Assembly: GCF_020687385.1 (NCBI RefSeq)
Contig: NZ_JAJEQM010000010.1
Coordinates: 41,691 to 105,690 of the forward strand
Origin: Hominilimicola fabiformis
GTDB lineage: Bacteria > Bacillota > Clostridia > UBA1381
DNA length: 64,000 nucleotides
Direction of reading: 5' to 3'
The notes beneath the pieces were generated by a model that saw nothing but the letters and a program-made list of their open reading frames with translations, had not been told where the DNA came from and ran no database searches. This document shows positions 16,463-25,013 of this stretch, in pieces. Made by a program: the position numbers and the translations under genes. How positions within the stretch are numbered: the first letter of the stretch is position 1; each line of letters opens with the position of its first letter.

Positions 16463-17872
16463 TTATTCATCTTCAGCGGTATATAATTCATGCGTACCGT
16501 CCATTAGGGCTTTTTCTTCATCTGACATTTCATATCCTATCGTTGTTAATCCGTCATAAAGTCGTTGCAGTTCTTCATTCCCACAATAACACCCCTTATA
16601 ATCAAAGCAATTCGTTACAGTGTTGTCACCGTATAATACATAACCTGCAATAACCATTTTATTCTGTTGCGTTTTACTTGAAAGATTATATATTCTTTGA
16701 ACATCTCGGGTGTCTGAAATATCATCTTCATCATACTCGACATCTAACATATTAAGAAATTTCTCTACATCAAAACAATTATCTTCCAACAACGCTGTAA
16801 TAAGAAAATTTTCCAAATTCTTAGAAGTGGCTTTTTCATTCAGTTTAAAATCTTTCACAAAATTTCGTCTGAGATTATACGCACGTTCCGTGGCTTCCTT
16901 AAGCCTTTGTATTCTGTTATCCCTTTCTTCCTTAATCTTATTTTCTCGTTCTGCTTGTTCCACTTGTTCTTTTTGTATTTGTTGCCTGGTCTGTTCTTCT
17001 TCAGCCGTACGGCTACGGTATAGTGATACACCTACACCGCTTCCATAACATTTATAATACAATTTTGTATCGTCAGGAATTGAAAAATCGTTTATATTCT
17101 CTACATTAGCACACCAACTAACATATACTAAACCGTCTGTATCCGTTATCTTTTCAGCAATTTTATTTAATTTTTCAAATAGCTGTTTTCGTTTCTCTAT
17201 CTCTTTTTCCGCATTGACGGCACGCAATAGGTTATTCTCAAAATTATTGGTTCCTATAGTCTTAAGCACTTCATTTCGCTTTTTATCGTCTTTAATTTCA
17301 AATAACTTATCATACTCCGACATGGTTATCTGTCTGCCCTCGGTTTCCTTGAACACATCACTGTCCAACTTCAACAAACGAGTTCTACGTCTTACAGTGC
17401 TTTCGGAAAAACCAGTTTTTTCTGCAACTGTTTCAACCGTTTCGCCCAAATCTAACATCATCTGTATTCCTTGAGCTTGTTCATATACAGTCAAATCCGA
17501 ACGTTGCATATTTTCAAGCAACATTGTTGCTATCTGTTCCTTTGGGCCCATTTCACGAATAACGCACGGTACAGTTTTCAATCCCGCTTGTTTTGCCGCC
17601 GCCAAACGTCTGTGACCGATTATTACGGTATATTCACCGTACCAATAACCTGTTGCCGGAACAACCGTAAGATTTTGCAATATACCGTTTTTCTTTATAC
17701 TGTCCGCCAGTTCCGTTACATCACCTATATTTTTTCGAGGATTTGCGTCATGTGGATGTAATTTATCAACTTCAATATACACGATTTCAGATTTTGTCTG
17801 TTCGTCATTATTGATTTTCTCTGTATCTTGTGATATAATTTTGTCTAAGTTATTTTGATTTGTAGTTTCCAT
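16463..17872 (-). CDS. ParB/RepB/Spo0J family protein
   Basis: A 469-residue ParB-family protein. The N-terminal ParB domain has LHPHDANPRKN, the CTP-site-like GHRRLAAAKQAG, and ENMQRSDLTVYEQAQG. A KorB/Spo0J-type helix-turn-helix follows (TVETVAEKTGFSESTVRRRT). The second half is a coiled coil (about 260-320) and an acidic domain. No ParA is nearby, so it may act as a DNA-clamp regulator or replication accessory factor, not in partition. It lies 13 bases after the methyltransferase-like gene. The start at 17872 follows AAAGGAGTTTGGAT. Confidence 0.87.
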   Translation of the reverse strand: METTNQNNLDKIISQDTEKINNDEQTKSEIVYIEVDKLHPHDANPRKNIGDVTELADSIKKNGILQNLTVVPATGYWYGEYTVIIGHRRLAAAKQAGLKTVPCVIREMGPKEQIATMLLENMQRSDLTVYEQAQGIQMMLDLGETVETVAEKTGFSESTVRRRTRLLKLDSDVFKETEGRQITMSEYDKLFEIKDDKKRNEVLKTIGTNNFENNLLRAVNAEKEIEKRKQLFEKLNKIAEKITDTDGLVYVSWCANVENINDFSIPDDTKLYYKCYGSGVGVSLYRSRTAEEEQTRQQIQKEQVEQAERENKIKEERDNRIQRLKEATERAYNLRRNFVKDFKLNEKATSKNLENFLITALLEDNCFDVEKFLNMLDVEYDEDDISDTRDVQRIYNLSSKTQQNKMVIAGYVLYGDNTVTNCFDYKGCYCGNEELQRLYDGLTTIGYEMSDEEKALMDGTHELYTAEDE

Positions 17873-17885
17873 ATCCAAACTCCTT

Positions 17886-18758
17886 TCAAAATAATGATAG
17901 CTGACCGTTCTTTTCGGTATTAAACTCGTTTCTATCTATATCTTGCGAGTTTTCTACTGGCTGGGCGGTCTTTTCTTTTTCATCATTATTTGTTATCGTT
18001 ATATTTTTTTGCATGGTTTTATCAAACATATGAAACATTCTTCGCCAATTCCAAACATCATTGAAATACATTGGTGTATACCAATAACAACTATCTTCTT
18101 TTGTCATTTCATACAATGACTCGTTTGCCGTTATTGGATTCGCCATTGTATCGCCAATCTTAACATACCCGGCACACCCCAATAGAGATAATTGTGTATA
18201 ACACATCTTGGCCGTAACTGCATCTATATCTTGAGCAACAAATAGGATGTGATTTTGCCAATTAAATTGTTTTATTTCTTCTGCCGCAGTATTTGCTACC
18301 GCAACCAGCAATGCGCCTGCTCCACATGCCGGGTCATTTACAGATACAAATCCATTTGCTTTTATTTCTTGTTCTATATCATTTTTTTGTAATTGAGCAG
18401 TCATTTTACACAAACTATACGGTGTAAAAAACTGCCCTTTCCAATGGCTTCCCAGGTCCAGAGCCATATACAACTCACCAAGGAAATCGCAATCCCTGTT
18501 TTCCTCCATGCCATTAATGACATGACCCATCATCTCAGGAAAGATTGCCTGTTCTTCATTTGTGTATTTGCGAATAATTTGCATATACATTTCTTCTCTC
18601 GGTTTGAAATGCACCCTATCTATGCCATTTGATATGGCACAGGCAAACATTGATATGAAATCAGCGAATATTTCCCATGTTTGATATTTACCGCCGAATT
18701 TCTGAATACACTTCACAAACTCGGCTTGATATTGATTTCGAGTTCTTATTTTACCCAT
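17886..18758 (-). CDS. N6-adenine DNA methyltransferase-like protein lacking motif IV
   Basis: A 290-residue protein of the N6-adenine methylase fold. It has the HsdM-type lead GQFFTPYSLCKMTA and the AdoMet motif I VNDPACGAGALLVA (Asp143 to Gly149), then AQDIDAVTAKMCYTQLSLLG (motif II/III). The catalytic (N/D)PP(Y/F) motif IV expected after about residue 200 is absent. Only NPITANES appears there. It therefore may bind AdoMet without methylating DNA, or have a divergent active site. The start, ATG at 18758 or TTG at 18761, is ambiguous. Confidence 0.75.
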   Translation of the reverse strand: MGKIRTRNQYQAEFVKCIQKFGGKYQTWEIFADFISMFACAISNGIDRVHFKPREEMYMQIIRKYTNEEQAIFPEMMGHVINGMEENRDCDFLGELYMALDLGSHWKGQFFTPYSLCKMTAQLQKNDIEQEIKANGFVSVNDPACGAGALLVAVANTAAEEIKQFNWQNHILFVAQDIDAVTAKMCYTQLSLLGCAGYVKIGDTMANPITANESLYEMTKEDSCYWYTPMYFNDVWNWRRMFHMFDKTMQKNITITNNDEKEKTAQPVENSQDIDRNEFNTEKNGQLSLF

Positions 18759-18773
18759 CAATTATCTACTCCT

Positions 18774-19166
18774 TTATTCCAACTCTACTTTAAGAGTCGG
18801 ATACTTTTCTCGGAACGATTTCATTTTTAACTTGAATTCATTGGTTTTCACCCCTTTCGTGTCAACAATGCGACTTGTTCCGTCATTGTTGAAGATTACG
18901 AAATCTGCAACATATTCAGTACCTCGTTCTATACTCCCTACACCCTCTGTCACAACAAATCTTGCTTGACGACAGAAACCTTTTATCTCTCCTGCTCTTG
19001 TAAGCAACTTTAACTGACAATAATAATCGGCTTCCTTTTTACTGTCAAAACATATACCATCAATCCAAGTTTTTTGAGAAGAGTATTTATTTTTAGGCTT
19101 TGGACTGCTTGTGTTTTGTTCCGTATTCTGAATATATCGTGCATACTCCGCTTCACTCCAACGCAT
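18774..19166 (-). CDS. DUF1064 phage nuclease-like protein
   Basis: A 130-residue protein of the DUF1064 family, a phage PD-(D/E)XK-like fold linked with recombination genes. Family marks are GICFDSKKEADYYCQLKLL, the YVADFVIFNNDG strand and RIVDTKGVKT, in which D..D-x-K could form the metal site. It probably cuts branched or flap DNA during phage replication or recombination. It overlaps the preceding gene by one base. Confidence 0.82.
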   Translation of the reverse strand: MRWSEAEYARYIQNTEQNTSSPKPKNKYSSQKTWIDGICFDSKKEADYYCQLKLLTRAGEIKGFCRQARFVVTEGVGSIERGTEYVADFVIFNNDGTSRIVDTKGVKTNEFKLKMKSFREKYPTLKVELE

Positions 19167-19408
19167 TAATCAATAAACCCCTTTTCTCTTGCCAGATAAT
19201 ATAATTTATTTTCTGTTGTTTTACCTATACCTTTCATTCCTGCCACACAAGTTAAAAACTTACTCACACTTTTATCCCGTGTATCATTCTTGCCTTGTGT
19301 ATCATCTATGTATTTACACAACTGCTCATCTGTCATTTTGCGAATTTTAACTGCCCTATCGTGCATTTCTTTTTCTGTATCAGTCATTCTGCAACTGCGT
19401 TTTTTCAT
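19166..19408 (-). CDS. Small phage protein of unknown function
   Basis: An 80-residue basic protein; the C-terminal half (FLTCVAGMKGIGKTTENKLY) has a short GIGKTT stretch that superficially resembles a P-loop but lacks the surrounding strand-loop-helix. Its ATG overlaps the stop of the 57-residue gene by four bases, with GGAGGTGATCGC as RBS. Function unknown. Confidence 0.55.
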   Translation of the reverse strand: MKKRSCRMTDTEKEMHDRAVKIRKMTDEQLCKYIDDTQGKNDTRDKSVSKFLTCVAGMKGIGKTTENKLYYLAREKGFID

Positions 19409-19578
19409 GCGATCACCTCCATATTTTCTATTGTGCCTAAACTAAATAACGTTTCGTTTACAGCCTCATCACATAACATTACTGCAAGTGCGTTAATCAT
19501 ATGAGGTTGTATTTGCTTTACGGCATACTTGTTGATTTTTTCTTCAAAGGTTATTCTTATATCATTTATTCCTCTCAT
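19405..19578 (-). CDS. Small phage protein of unknown function
   Basis: A 57-residue frame starting MRGINDIRITFEEKINKYAV. GGAGGAAGTAA precedes the ATG inside the end of the helicase-loader gene (17-base overlap), and the stop overlaps the next ATG. The tight packing and good RBS support it as real. No domain recognised. Confidence 0.55.
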   Translation of the reverse strand: MRGINDIRITFEEKINKYAVKQIQPHMINALAVMLCDEAVNETLFSLGTIENMEVIA

Positions 19579-20116
19579 TTACTTCCTCCAGTTTCGGCAT
19601 TTTTGCGGATATTTCCTCAACAAATTTTTTTACGCTTTGTGGCAAACTTTCATATTCCTGTTTGCTTTTCGTTTGTGAACGAAAATTCCGCATAAAATTA
19701 CTTGCTACTACGGTATCGAGTTCATCTGCACTTACCTTAGCCCATTCGTGTATCATCAGAGGGTTTCCTATTGCCGTTTTTACCTTGTCAGGCAATTTTC
19801 TATATTCCTCTTTATATCCGTAAATTCCATTACGGATAGCTTTTCGCACCATGCTCCAAGCCTCGCCCTCCGTCAGTTCCGGTTCTTTGGTTAATAGCTG
19901 TATTTTTTCTATTACCTCGGCTATTGTCGGTGGAAACTTGCTTGATACAATCAATGCCTTAGCTGCATTTGAAACAGTTTCATAGCTGTAATCGGCAAGC
20001 ATAGACGCCCATAATGTTGTTACCCGTCTTGCTTCTTCCACGTCTATGTTTGCATAGTAGCGTGAATATGCAGCCCTAAATACCGCCATAATTTTAGCAG
20101 TTTCTTGAAATGTCAT
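19562..20116 (-). CDS. Replicative helicase loader/inhibitor-like protein (G39P type)
   Basis: A 184-residue protein resembling the SPP1 G39P helicase loader family. The first 70 residues form a helical domain (MTFQETAKIMAVFRAAYSRY, then LWASMLADYSYETVSNAAKA) with SSKFPPTIAEVIEKI, the typical 'FPP(S/T)xxE' signature. Such proteins deliver the host or phage replicative helicase to the origin. The ATG overlaps the end of the DnaD-like gene, its expected partner. No helicase gene is seen in the window, so the host DnaB-type helicase would be recruited. Confidence 0.72.
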   Translation of the reverse strand: MTFQETAKIMAVFRAAYSRYYANIDVEEARRVTTLWASMLADYSYETVSNAAKALIVSSKFPPTIAEVIEKIQLLTKEPELTEGEAWSMVRKAIRNGIYGYKEEYRKLPDKVKTAIGNPLMIHEWAKVSADELDTVVASNFMRNFRSQTKSKQEYESLPQSVKKFVEEISAKMPKLEEVNERNK

Positions 20117-21069
20117 AATATATCATCTCCGTTATCAAATTCACTGTTTTCAAGTAAATCAAGAAATAGATTATTGTTTTTTCTTGCACCGGCATTATAA
20201 TCATTTCTTTGCATAGGTCTATCGTCATAATTTCCGTCAAGCGTCTTAGCCATATTGGAATCTTTTATCAGCCAATCAAACGTGGCAGACCAGTTACGAT
20301 TATTTGCACCTTTTAAAAAACTGCTATTTTCCGCTTTCTCAAACAGACATTTGAAATCGTCAATACTGTACTGTCTAAGTCTTGCTTTAATTGCTTTCTT
20401 TCGACTATCTGACATTGAGCGTAATTTAGGATATGATGTACATATGTTGTTATACATATCTTTGATTTGCTCATATGGTGCAGGTGGGCGGTGAGAGTCA
20501 TCTATTATACTTTCTTCTACTCTACTCTCCTCTACTTTATTTTCTTCTATTTTACTTTGTGAATTATCTTTACTTTTATTGGGGTTATCTTTACTTTTAA
20601 CTTCGTTTTCTTTATCGGAAACCTTTTTAAATGCAAGTTTATTAAGAATACCTTGTGGTACATCTTTTTTATCAGATATATCAAGCAGAAAGTATTCTTC
20701 AATAAACGTGAAATTTTCGCGGCTGTTTAACATTCTTATAAAGCGCCGCTGGATACCCACAGATGTCAATGCTCCAAACATTTCAAACACCCTTTTATCA
20801 AAGAAAGAACATCTGATACACCCGGAAATAAACTCTGCAACAAACTCAGGAGAACAACCACATCCCGCACCGTCTGACACAAGGTAGCACTTGTTTTTAT
20901 CCCATTTGATGAAATATCCATTTTTGCCGTATAAGTCACATAATATGTAGTCTAAAAGATACATTCCTTTCGAGCCAAACTCCGCTCTTAAAAGTCGCAC
21001 TTTATCATCTGCATAAAAATCAGTATCTTTTGGAAAATAATCAACCCCATCTTTCAAGGGTCTTGCCAT
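20113..21069 (-). CDS. Phage replication initiator, Lin1244/Lin1753-like (DUF4373) and DnaD-like
   Basis: A 318-residue replisome-organiser protein. The N-terminal winged-helix domain begins ARPLKDGVDYFPKDTDFYAD followed by KVRLLRAEFGSKGMYLLDYI, the Lin1244/Lin1753-type opening. A repetitive Lys/Ser/Glu linker (about 155-195, with VEESRVEES) separates it from a C-terminal DnaD-like helical domain with NWSATFDWLIKDSN. It would melt or mark the phage origin, which often lies within this gene. GAGGTGAGAGAATAAT precedes the ATG. Confidence 0.85.
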   Translation of the reverse strand: MARPLKDGVDYFPKDTDFYADDKVRLLRAEFGSKGMYLLDYILCDLYGKNGYFIKWDKNKCYLVSDGAGCGCSPEFVAEFISGCIRCSFFDKRVFEMFGALTSVGIQRRFIRMLNSRENFTFIEEYFLLDISDKKDVPQGILNKLAFKKVSDKENEVKSKDNPNKSKDNSQSKIEENKVEESRVEESIIDDSHRPPAPYEQIKDMYNNICTSYPKLRSMSDSRKKAIKARLRQYSIDDFKCLFEKAENSSFLKGANNRNWSATFDWLIKDSNMAKTLDGNYDDRPMQRNDYNAGARKNNNLFLDLLENSEFDNGDDIL

Positions 21070-21070
21070 A

Positions 21071-21799
21071 TTATTCTCTCACCTCCTCAAGCTGCAAAAA
21101 CTGTTTATCACGTTCAAACAGCTCGTTATATACAGCCTTTCGTCCTAAATTTAGTATTTTGCATAAGTACGAATCAAGTATTATTCCATATACATGATAC
21201 TGTTTTAAAAATTCATTTTTGCCCATATTATGAGCCTGTATATGGTGCTTGCGGCATAACGCAATAGCATTCATACCTACATGAACAATATCATTTCTAT
21301 CCCTACCCATACCGACAGCGTCTAAGTGATGTACTTCTGCCTTATCATTACAAATAGCACACTTCCTATGCTCCAAGCACATATATAAATATTTACCGAT
21401 TTCTTCGGCACGATTAAGCATGGTATCGAGTGTCGGTACATTCCATTCAAAACAGAATTTTATCAAATAAGATATAAAACCTGTTGCAGTTTCCATATCC
21501 GCTAAATTAGGCTTTTTTGGGGATAAGCTGAAATACTCAAGGTCATTATCCATACAATAATTTGATGTAAAGTATTTACGCAAATCTTCACTGTCATGTC
21601 CGCTCCAATCAGCAATCTCTCCGATTATTGCAAATATTTTTCTTCGTTGTTCAGACGTACATTCCCGACCGTCGCATAACCGTAATTCAACGTTTTTCAC
21701 TTGTTTTCTAATCATCTCACAGCTTATCGGTTCTTGTGGAATTATCAGCATATTACAGCCGTCATACTCTACAATTTTTGCTGTTGTTATCTGCGACAT
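21071..21799 (-). CDS. Phage HNH nuclease family protein (putative HNHc)
   Basis: A 242-residue phage protein of the 'putative HNHc nuclease' type. An N-terminal domain carries ECTSEQRRKIFAIIGEIADW. A treble-clef HNH motif lies near residues 145-200: CAICNDKAEVHHLDAVGMGR, then NAIALCRKHHIQAHNMGK. The two CxxC/CxxH pairs and the HH-D pair fit a zinc-stabilised nuclease. It lies between DnaD-like and MBL/RecT genes, where such proteins are thought to help recombination or replication. Confidence 0.82.
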   Translation of the reverse strand: MSQITTAKIVEYDGCNMLIIPQEPISCEMIRKQVKNVELRLCDGRECTSEQRRKIFAIIGEIADWSGHDSEDLRKYFTSNYCMDNDLEYFSLSPKKPNLADMETATGFISYLIKFCFEWNVPTLDTMLNRAEEIGKYLYMCLEHRKCAICNDKAEVHHLDAVGMGRDRNDIVHVGMNAIALCRKHHIQAHNMGKNEFLKQYHVYGIILDSYLCKILNLGRKAVYNELFERDKQFLQLEEVRE

Positions 21800-21816
21800 T
21801 CTTATCCCCTACCTTG

Positions 21817-22452
21817 TTATTTATCAATGTGTTCGTGCAAGAAGATATATCTGCTTTTCGAGGTCATATTTGAATATATAAAATCTTCAGCTTCTTCCTG
21901 CGACAGATGTTCATTCATGGCTCGCACCTCATACGCATATTCGCCCTGTTCTTTTTTGTCTGCAATTTTACGCTTAATTTCCTCTTTTTTGTAATTTGCT
22001 TCAATAAAGTAATAATCGTATCCCTTTGCACTGATACCTTCCATGGTTCGGGTATCTGTTGCGTATAGCACTCTCTTTCGTCCGAAATATAGCCTATATC
22101 CGCAGTTCGGAACGTCATGATATAGTTTGATAGGTGACAGAGCAAATACTTTATAATCGTATCTTTTTCCTATGTCGTATACATCAATTTGTGTCGGTGA
22201 AACTCCACAGTCTATCAACTTGGGAACCATCCAACGACAACAACCAAATCTTAAAGTCGGACGTTCCGCCGCCAACTTTCGTATGGTTGACGGTCGGAAA
22301 TGGTCCGAGTGTTCATGTGTCAGTAGTACCAATCTTATATACTTGTACACATCTTTAAGTTTTTTGAAAGATACACCACAATCTATCAATATATCATCAA
22401 TTTTAACTGCATTACCTTTAGAACCTGTGGCTATGATACTATATCGAATCAA
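21817..22452 (-). CDS. MBL-fold metallo-hydrolase of the RecT cluster
   Basis: A 211-residue metallo-beta-lactamase-fold protein of the YycJ/WalJ-like group. ATGSKGNAVKIDDILIDCG opens the fold, LLTHEHSDHFRPS gives the HxHxDH metal site, and YATDTR and EHLSQEEAEDFI give further ligands. No RecE or YqaJ-type exonuclease is present beside RecT, so this may be the nuclease partner. A TTG start is used, with AGGAGG nine bases upstream inside the end of recT. Confidence 0.83.
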   Translation of the reverse strand: MIRYSIIATGSKGNAVKIDDILIDCGVSFKKLKDVYKYIRLVLLTHEHSDHFRPSTIRKLAAERPTLRFGCCRWMVPKLIDCGVSPTQIDVYDIGKRYDYKVFALSPIKLYHDVPNCGYRLYFGRKRVLYATDTRTMEGISAKGYDYYFIEANYKKEEIKRKIADKKEQGEYAYEVRAMNEHLSQEEAEDFIYSNMTSKSRYIFLHEHIDK

Positions 22453-23452
22453 TATCTATCGCCTCCTGCTCGGTCATCTCACTACCGCTTTGTTCCTGTT
22501 CGGTCTGCTCTCTGTTATCCATTTCATCTATTGTTTTAAAATCGTCAGTATTGCCTACCATATCAAGTTCAGATTGTTGTAATATCTGATTATCACTATC
22601 AGCATATGTATAATCAAATTCTGATTCTTCACGGTCTGCCGGAATTGCCTTTTCCATCTCTATTGATACAGGACCCCATTTTGATATAATGTGTCTAAGC
22701 ATTGTCTTTATAGCCATTTCATCAAAGTTTTTATACCAGAATGAAGAATATCGCCACATATCTTTTTCAGGGACTTCTCCGTTTTGTATTTTTTCGTACA
22801 TTTCCGCACTAAATGCGGGAGAATATCTATCGGCATGAGCCATCATTTTGCGAATTGGCCAATATATTGCTTTGCGAAAATTATCAGTTGTCTTTATCAT
22901 TGCATAATAACCGATTGTCCTTGCTTGTTCTCTTTCATACTCATCTTCAATCAAGCATACGTTATATTCTTCTTCCAGTTCATTTCGGCTGATTAATTCG
23001 CCCTCTTTTATTGGTAAAGCTACAATCTTTTCGTACTTACCTGTTCTTTGAGCAAGTTGGATATATCCTTTATAACCCATTTGGAACTGTGCCTTTTTCA
23101 CGGTATGTTTTTTCCACTTGCCATTGTTATCCAATATATGATTGCCGTTTTCATCTAACATCCACATTGTTTTTCCGTATTTGTCCTTTAGAGCCGTTTC
23201 ATACGGAACTAAATAGCAATAGCCTAACTGTGGTGACATAGAAAGATTTAAACTATCTGCTAAAAATGCAGCAGAAAGAATTGTACTTGCTTCACATTCT
23301 TGCAGTTGTGGATTATTCGCAACTACTGTTGATACATTTGCTATAAAGTTATTGGCACGTTGAGGGTCTTTCAACGTGTTATTAATCAATTTTTTGTATG
23401 CCGGTGTAGTTATCGCTACACTGAATTTCGGTTTTTGCATATTACTTGCCAT
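22439..23452 (-). CDS. recT: RecT family single-strand annealing protein
   Basis: A 337-residue RecT-type recombinase that anneals complementary single strands in phage replication and repair. Typical blocks are LSAAFLADSLNLSMSPQLGY, FQMGYKGYIQLAQRTGKYE, and KMMAHADRYSPAF. The C-terminal 60 residues are acidic and disordered (EQTEQEQSGSEMTEQEAID), probably a partner-binding tail. It overlaps the DUF1351 gene upstream by 11 bases. Confidence 0.93.
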   Translation of the reverse strand: MASNMQKPKFSVAITTPAYKKLINNTLKDPQRANNFIANVSTVVANNPQLQECEASTILSAAFLADSLNLSMSPQLGYCYLVPYETALKDKYGKTMWMLDENGNHILDNNGKWKKHTVKKAQFQMGYKGYIQLAQRTGKYEKIVALPIKEGELISRNELEEEYNVCLIEDEYEREQARTIGYYAMIKTTDNFRKAIYWPIRKMMAHADRYSPAFSAEMYEKIQNGEVPEKDMWRYSSFWYKNFDEMAIKTMLRHIISKWGPVSIEMEKAIPADREESEFDYTYADSDNQILQQSELDMVGNTDDFKTIDEMDNREQTEQEQSGSEMTEQEAIDIDSI

Positions 23453-24395
23453 AACGAATACCCTTTCTCTTCATAAATTCTGTCAGTTCTCTGAACTGTT
23501 GTAGTGTGGCGTATACCTTAAACTGTGACATAAATATTTTTTCCTCTTGCGGTTTAATCTCTGCTTCTGTCGGCTTGAATACTTGTGGAGGTGCAAGCTG
23601 TTCTTTTGTCTGTACAGGTTCTTTTACAGCTTGTACAGTTTCTTCATTGTCACTTTCCGACTGTACCTGTGCTTGTTGTCTTGCTGCTTCCGCAACGGCT
23701 CGTGCAGCTGCTTTTTGCTTTGCACGTTGTTCTTCCTGCTTTATTTTTCTTTCTTTTTCAGCTTGAATGGCTTTATGACGTGCTGCAACGGTGCTTACTG
23801 CCTCCGACACATTTAGATGTTTCTTGTATTCAACCAAAATTTCTTCTTTGTCTTCTTGTATATCAATAGCCTTTAAATCGGTTGCTACACGCTCTACAAT
23901 ATTATTTACTTGCTCTTTTAGCTTTTTTTCCGATACTGATAATGTTATTTTCAAGCCTAATTGTTCAAATGAAATGAAATCAATATTTTTGGCAGTAACC
24001 AATTCTTCAAAATACTCTTTTACCGAATTTTCTTTTGCGAGTTTTAATCCATCTTCGATAACATCAATTTTGGCTTTCAGTTGCGAATTGGCTTTTGTAT
24101 ATAGTCCTACACAATCCTTGTATTTGTCCTGCACCGCCTGTATCGGTGCAATAACTTTTTCAATTGCCGTTTTATATACATCATCAAGTCTTGATTTTTC
24201 AGCATTCATAGCCGCACGCATTTTTTTGATTTCCTGTCTATTTTCCTCTGATACTGTAACAGTGTCAGCAAATGCAGTACGTCTTTGAATTTCCGCTTTT
24301 ACCATATCCAACTGTTCCGATATGACCGGAAGTTGGTTTATAACTATTAAATTCGGATTATCTTTTACGATAATCATTTCTTCTTTATCGTTCAT
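23442..24395 (-). CDS. DUF1351 phage protein
   Basis: A 317-residue, strongly helical protein of the DUF1351 family, nearly always found before recT in Firmicute phages. MVKAEIQRRTAFADTVTVSE, the ENRQEIKKMRAAMNAEKSRL block and the EYFEELVTAKNIDFISFEQL segment match the family. A long Lys/Ala/Gln-rich coiled coil (about 200-245) and a Pro-rich linker precede a small C-terminal domain. Role unknown, presumably an adaptor in recombination. The ATG at 24395 follows GAGGAGGAACGAG. Confidence 0.85.
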   Translation of the reverse strand: MNDKEEMIIVKDNPNLIVINQLPVISEQLDMVKAEIQRRTAFADTVTVSEENRQEIKKMRAAMNAEKSRLDDVYKTAIEKVIAPIQAVQDKYKDCVGLYTKANSQLKAKIDVIEDGLKLAKENSVKEYFEELVTAKNIDFISFEQLGLKITLSVSEKKLKEQVNNIVERVATDLKAIDIQEDKEEILVEYKKHLNVSEAVSTVAARHKAIQAEKERKIKQEEQRAKQKAAARAVAEAARQQAQVQSESDNEETVQAVKEPVQTKEQLAPPQVFKPTEAEIKPQEEKIFMSQFKVYATLQQFRELTEFMKRKGIRYGK

Positions 24396-24540
24396 CTCGT
24401 TCCTCCTCATACTTTGCGTCAGCCATTACGTCCCAATAATCATCCGGTCTGCCATTATCAAAATAATCTTCGCCGTAATGACCTGTTCTTGCTTCTTCCA
24501 TTGCCATAAGTGCGTCATAGCTATCACTATTAAAAATCAT
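24385..24540 (-). CDS. Small acidic phage protein
   Basis: A 51-residue frame, MIFNSDSYDALMAMEEARTG at the start, rich in Asp, Glu and Tyr. GAGGTGAG precedes the ATG and its end overlaps the DUF1351 start by 11 bases. Function unknown. The -35 of a plus-strand promoter begins at its ATG. Confidence 0.55.
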   Translation of the reverse strand: MIFNSDSYDALMAMEEARTGHYGEDYFDNGRPDDYWDVMADAKYEEERDER

Positions 24541-24568
24541 TGACAACTCACCTCATTTCTGATAGAAT
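24540..24568 (+). promoter_or_regulatory. Plus-strand promoter for a small RNA
   Basis: TTGACA (24540-24545), a 17-base spacer, and TAGAAT (24563-24568): 11 of 12 consensus positions. It points against the lytic operon and is followed 37 to 74 bases on by a strong terminator, with no plus-strand gene between. Confidence 0.65.
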
Positions 24569-24574
24569 AAAAAT

Positions 24575-24642
24575 ATGGTATATTGATATGTACCTGATTG
24601 CATTGACCGCATTGAGCTGCAACTCTGCGGTCTATTTTTTTT
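24575..24642 (+). ncRNA. Candidate small RNA antisense to the lytic operon
   Basis: Predicted transcript of about 68 bases between the promoter at 24540-24568 and an intrinsic terminator made of GACCGCA/TGCGGTC (24605-24611 with 24626-24632) plus eight T residues ending at 24642. No start codon with a ribosome-binding site is present. It is antisense to the gap and end of the 82-residue gene. Ends are estimates. Confidence 0.55.
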
Positions 24643-24880
24643 CAATTTTTAAGCTCAATTCGCAATGACATGCACTACCAAAATTATCATTTTCTCGGTA
24701 CATTTTTGTTCTTTTAAACTCTCTTTCTTCATAAATACTGCAACAATTCAACATTTCATCATCAGGCTGAAATGCTGCTCTGAATAGCATACACGCTTGA
24801 GCTCGGCTATCTGCGTTGATAACAACCCAACCACCTGTAAAAGGCTGATTAACCAATCCGAATGTAAAGTAAAATTTCAT
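24632..24880 (-). CDS. Phage protein of unknown function (RecT-cluster type)
   Basis: An 82-residue protein. FYFTFGLVNQPFTGGWVVIN with the 'ADSRAQACMLFRAAFQ' helix and paired Cys residues is a layout I know from small early proteins of Firmicute phages upstream of recombination genes. No function established. GGGAGGTGGCAAATT precedes the ATG. Confidence 0.65.
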   Translation of the reverse strand: MKFYFTFGLVNQPFTGGWVVINADSRAQACMLFRAAFQPDDEMLNCCSIYEEREFKRTKMYRENDNFGSACHCELSLKIEKK

Positions 24881-24969
24881 AATTTGCCACCTCCCATTAT
24901 TATCATCATTAAACTTTCTAAACCTATCAATATCATGCTGAATATGACAACTGATATGATATACTCCAA
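24877..24969 (-). CDS. Possible tiny membrane peptide
   Basis: A 30-residue frame from a TTG, with a hydrophobic span (EYIISVVIFSMILIGLESLM) and a stop that overlaps the next gene's ATG (ATGA). The overlap argues for translation, but there is no good ribosome-binding site before the TTG and the frame is open further upstream without an ATG. Start uncertain. Confidence 0.3.
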   Translation of the reverse strand: MEYIISVVIFSMILIGLESLMMIIMGGGKL

Positions 24970-25013
24970 TTTTTCGTGCTTTTGTTTCAGTTTTAATCCC
25001 TCGCTTTCTTGTA

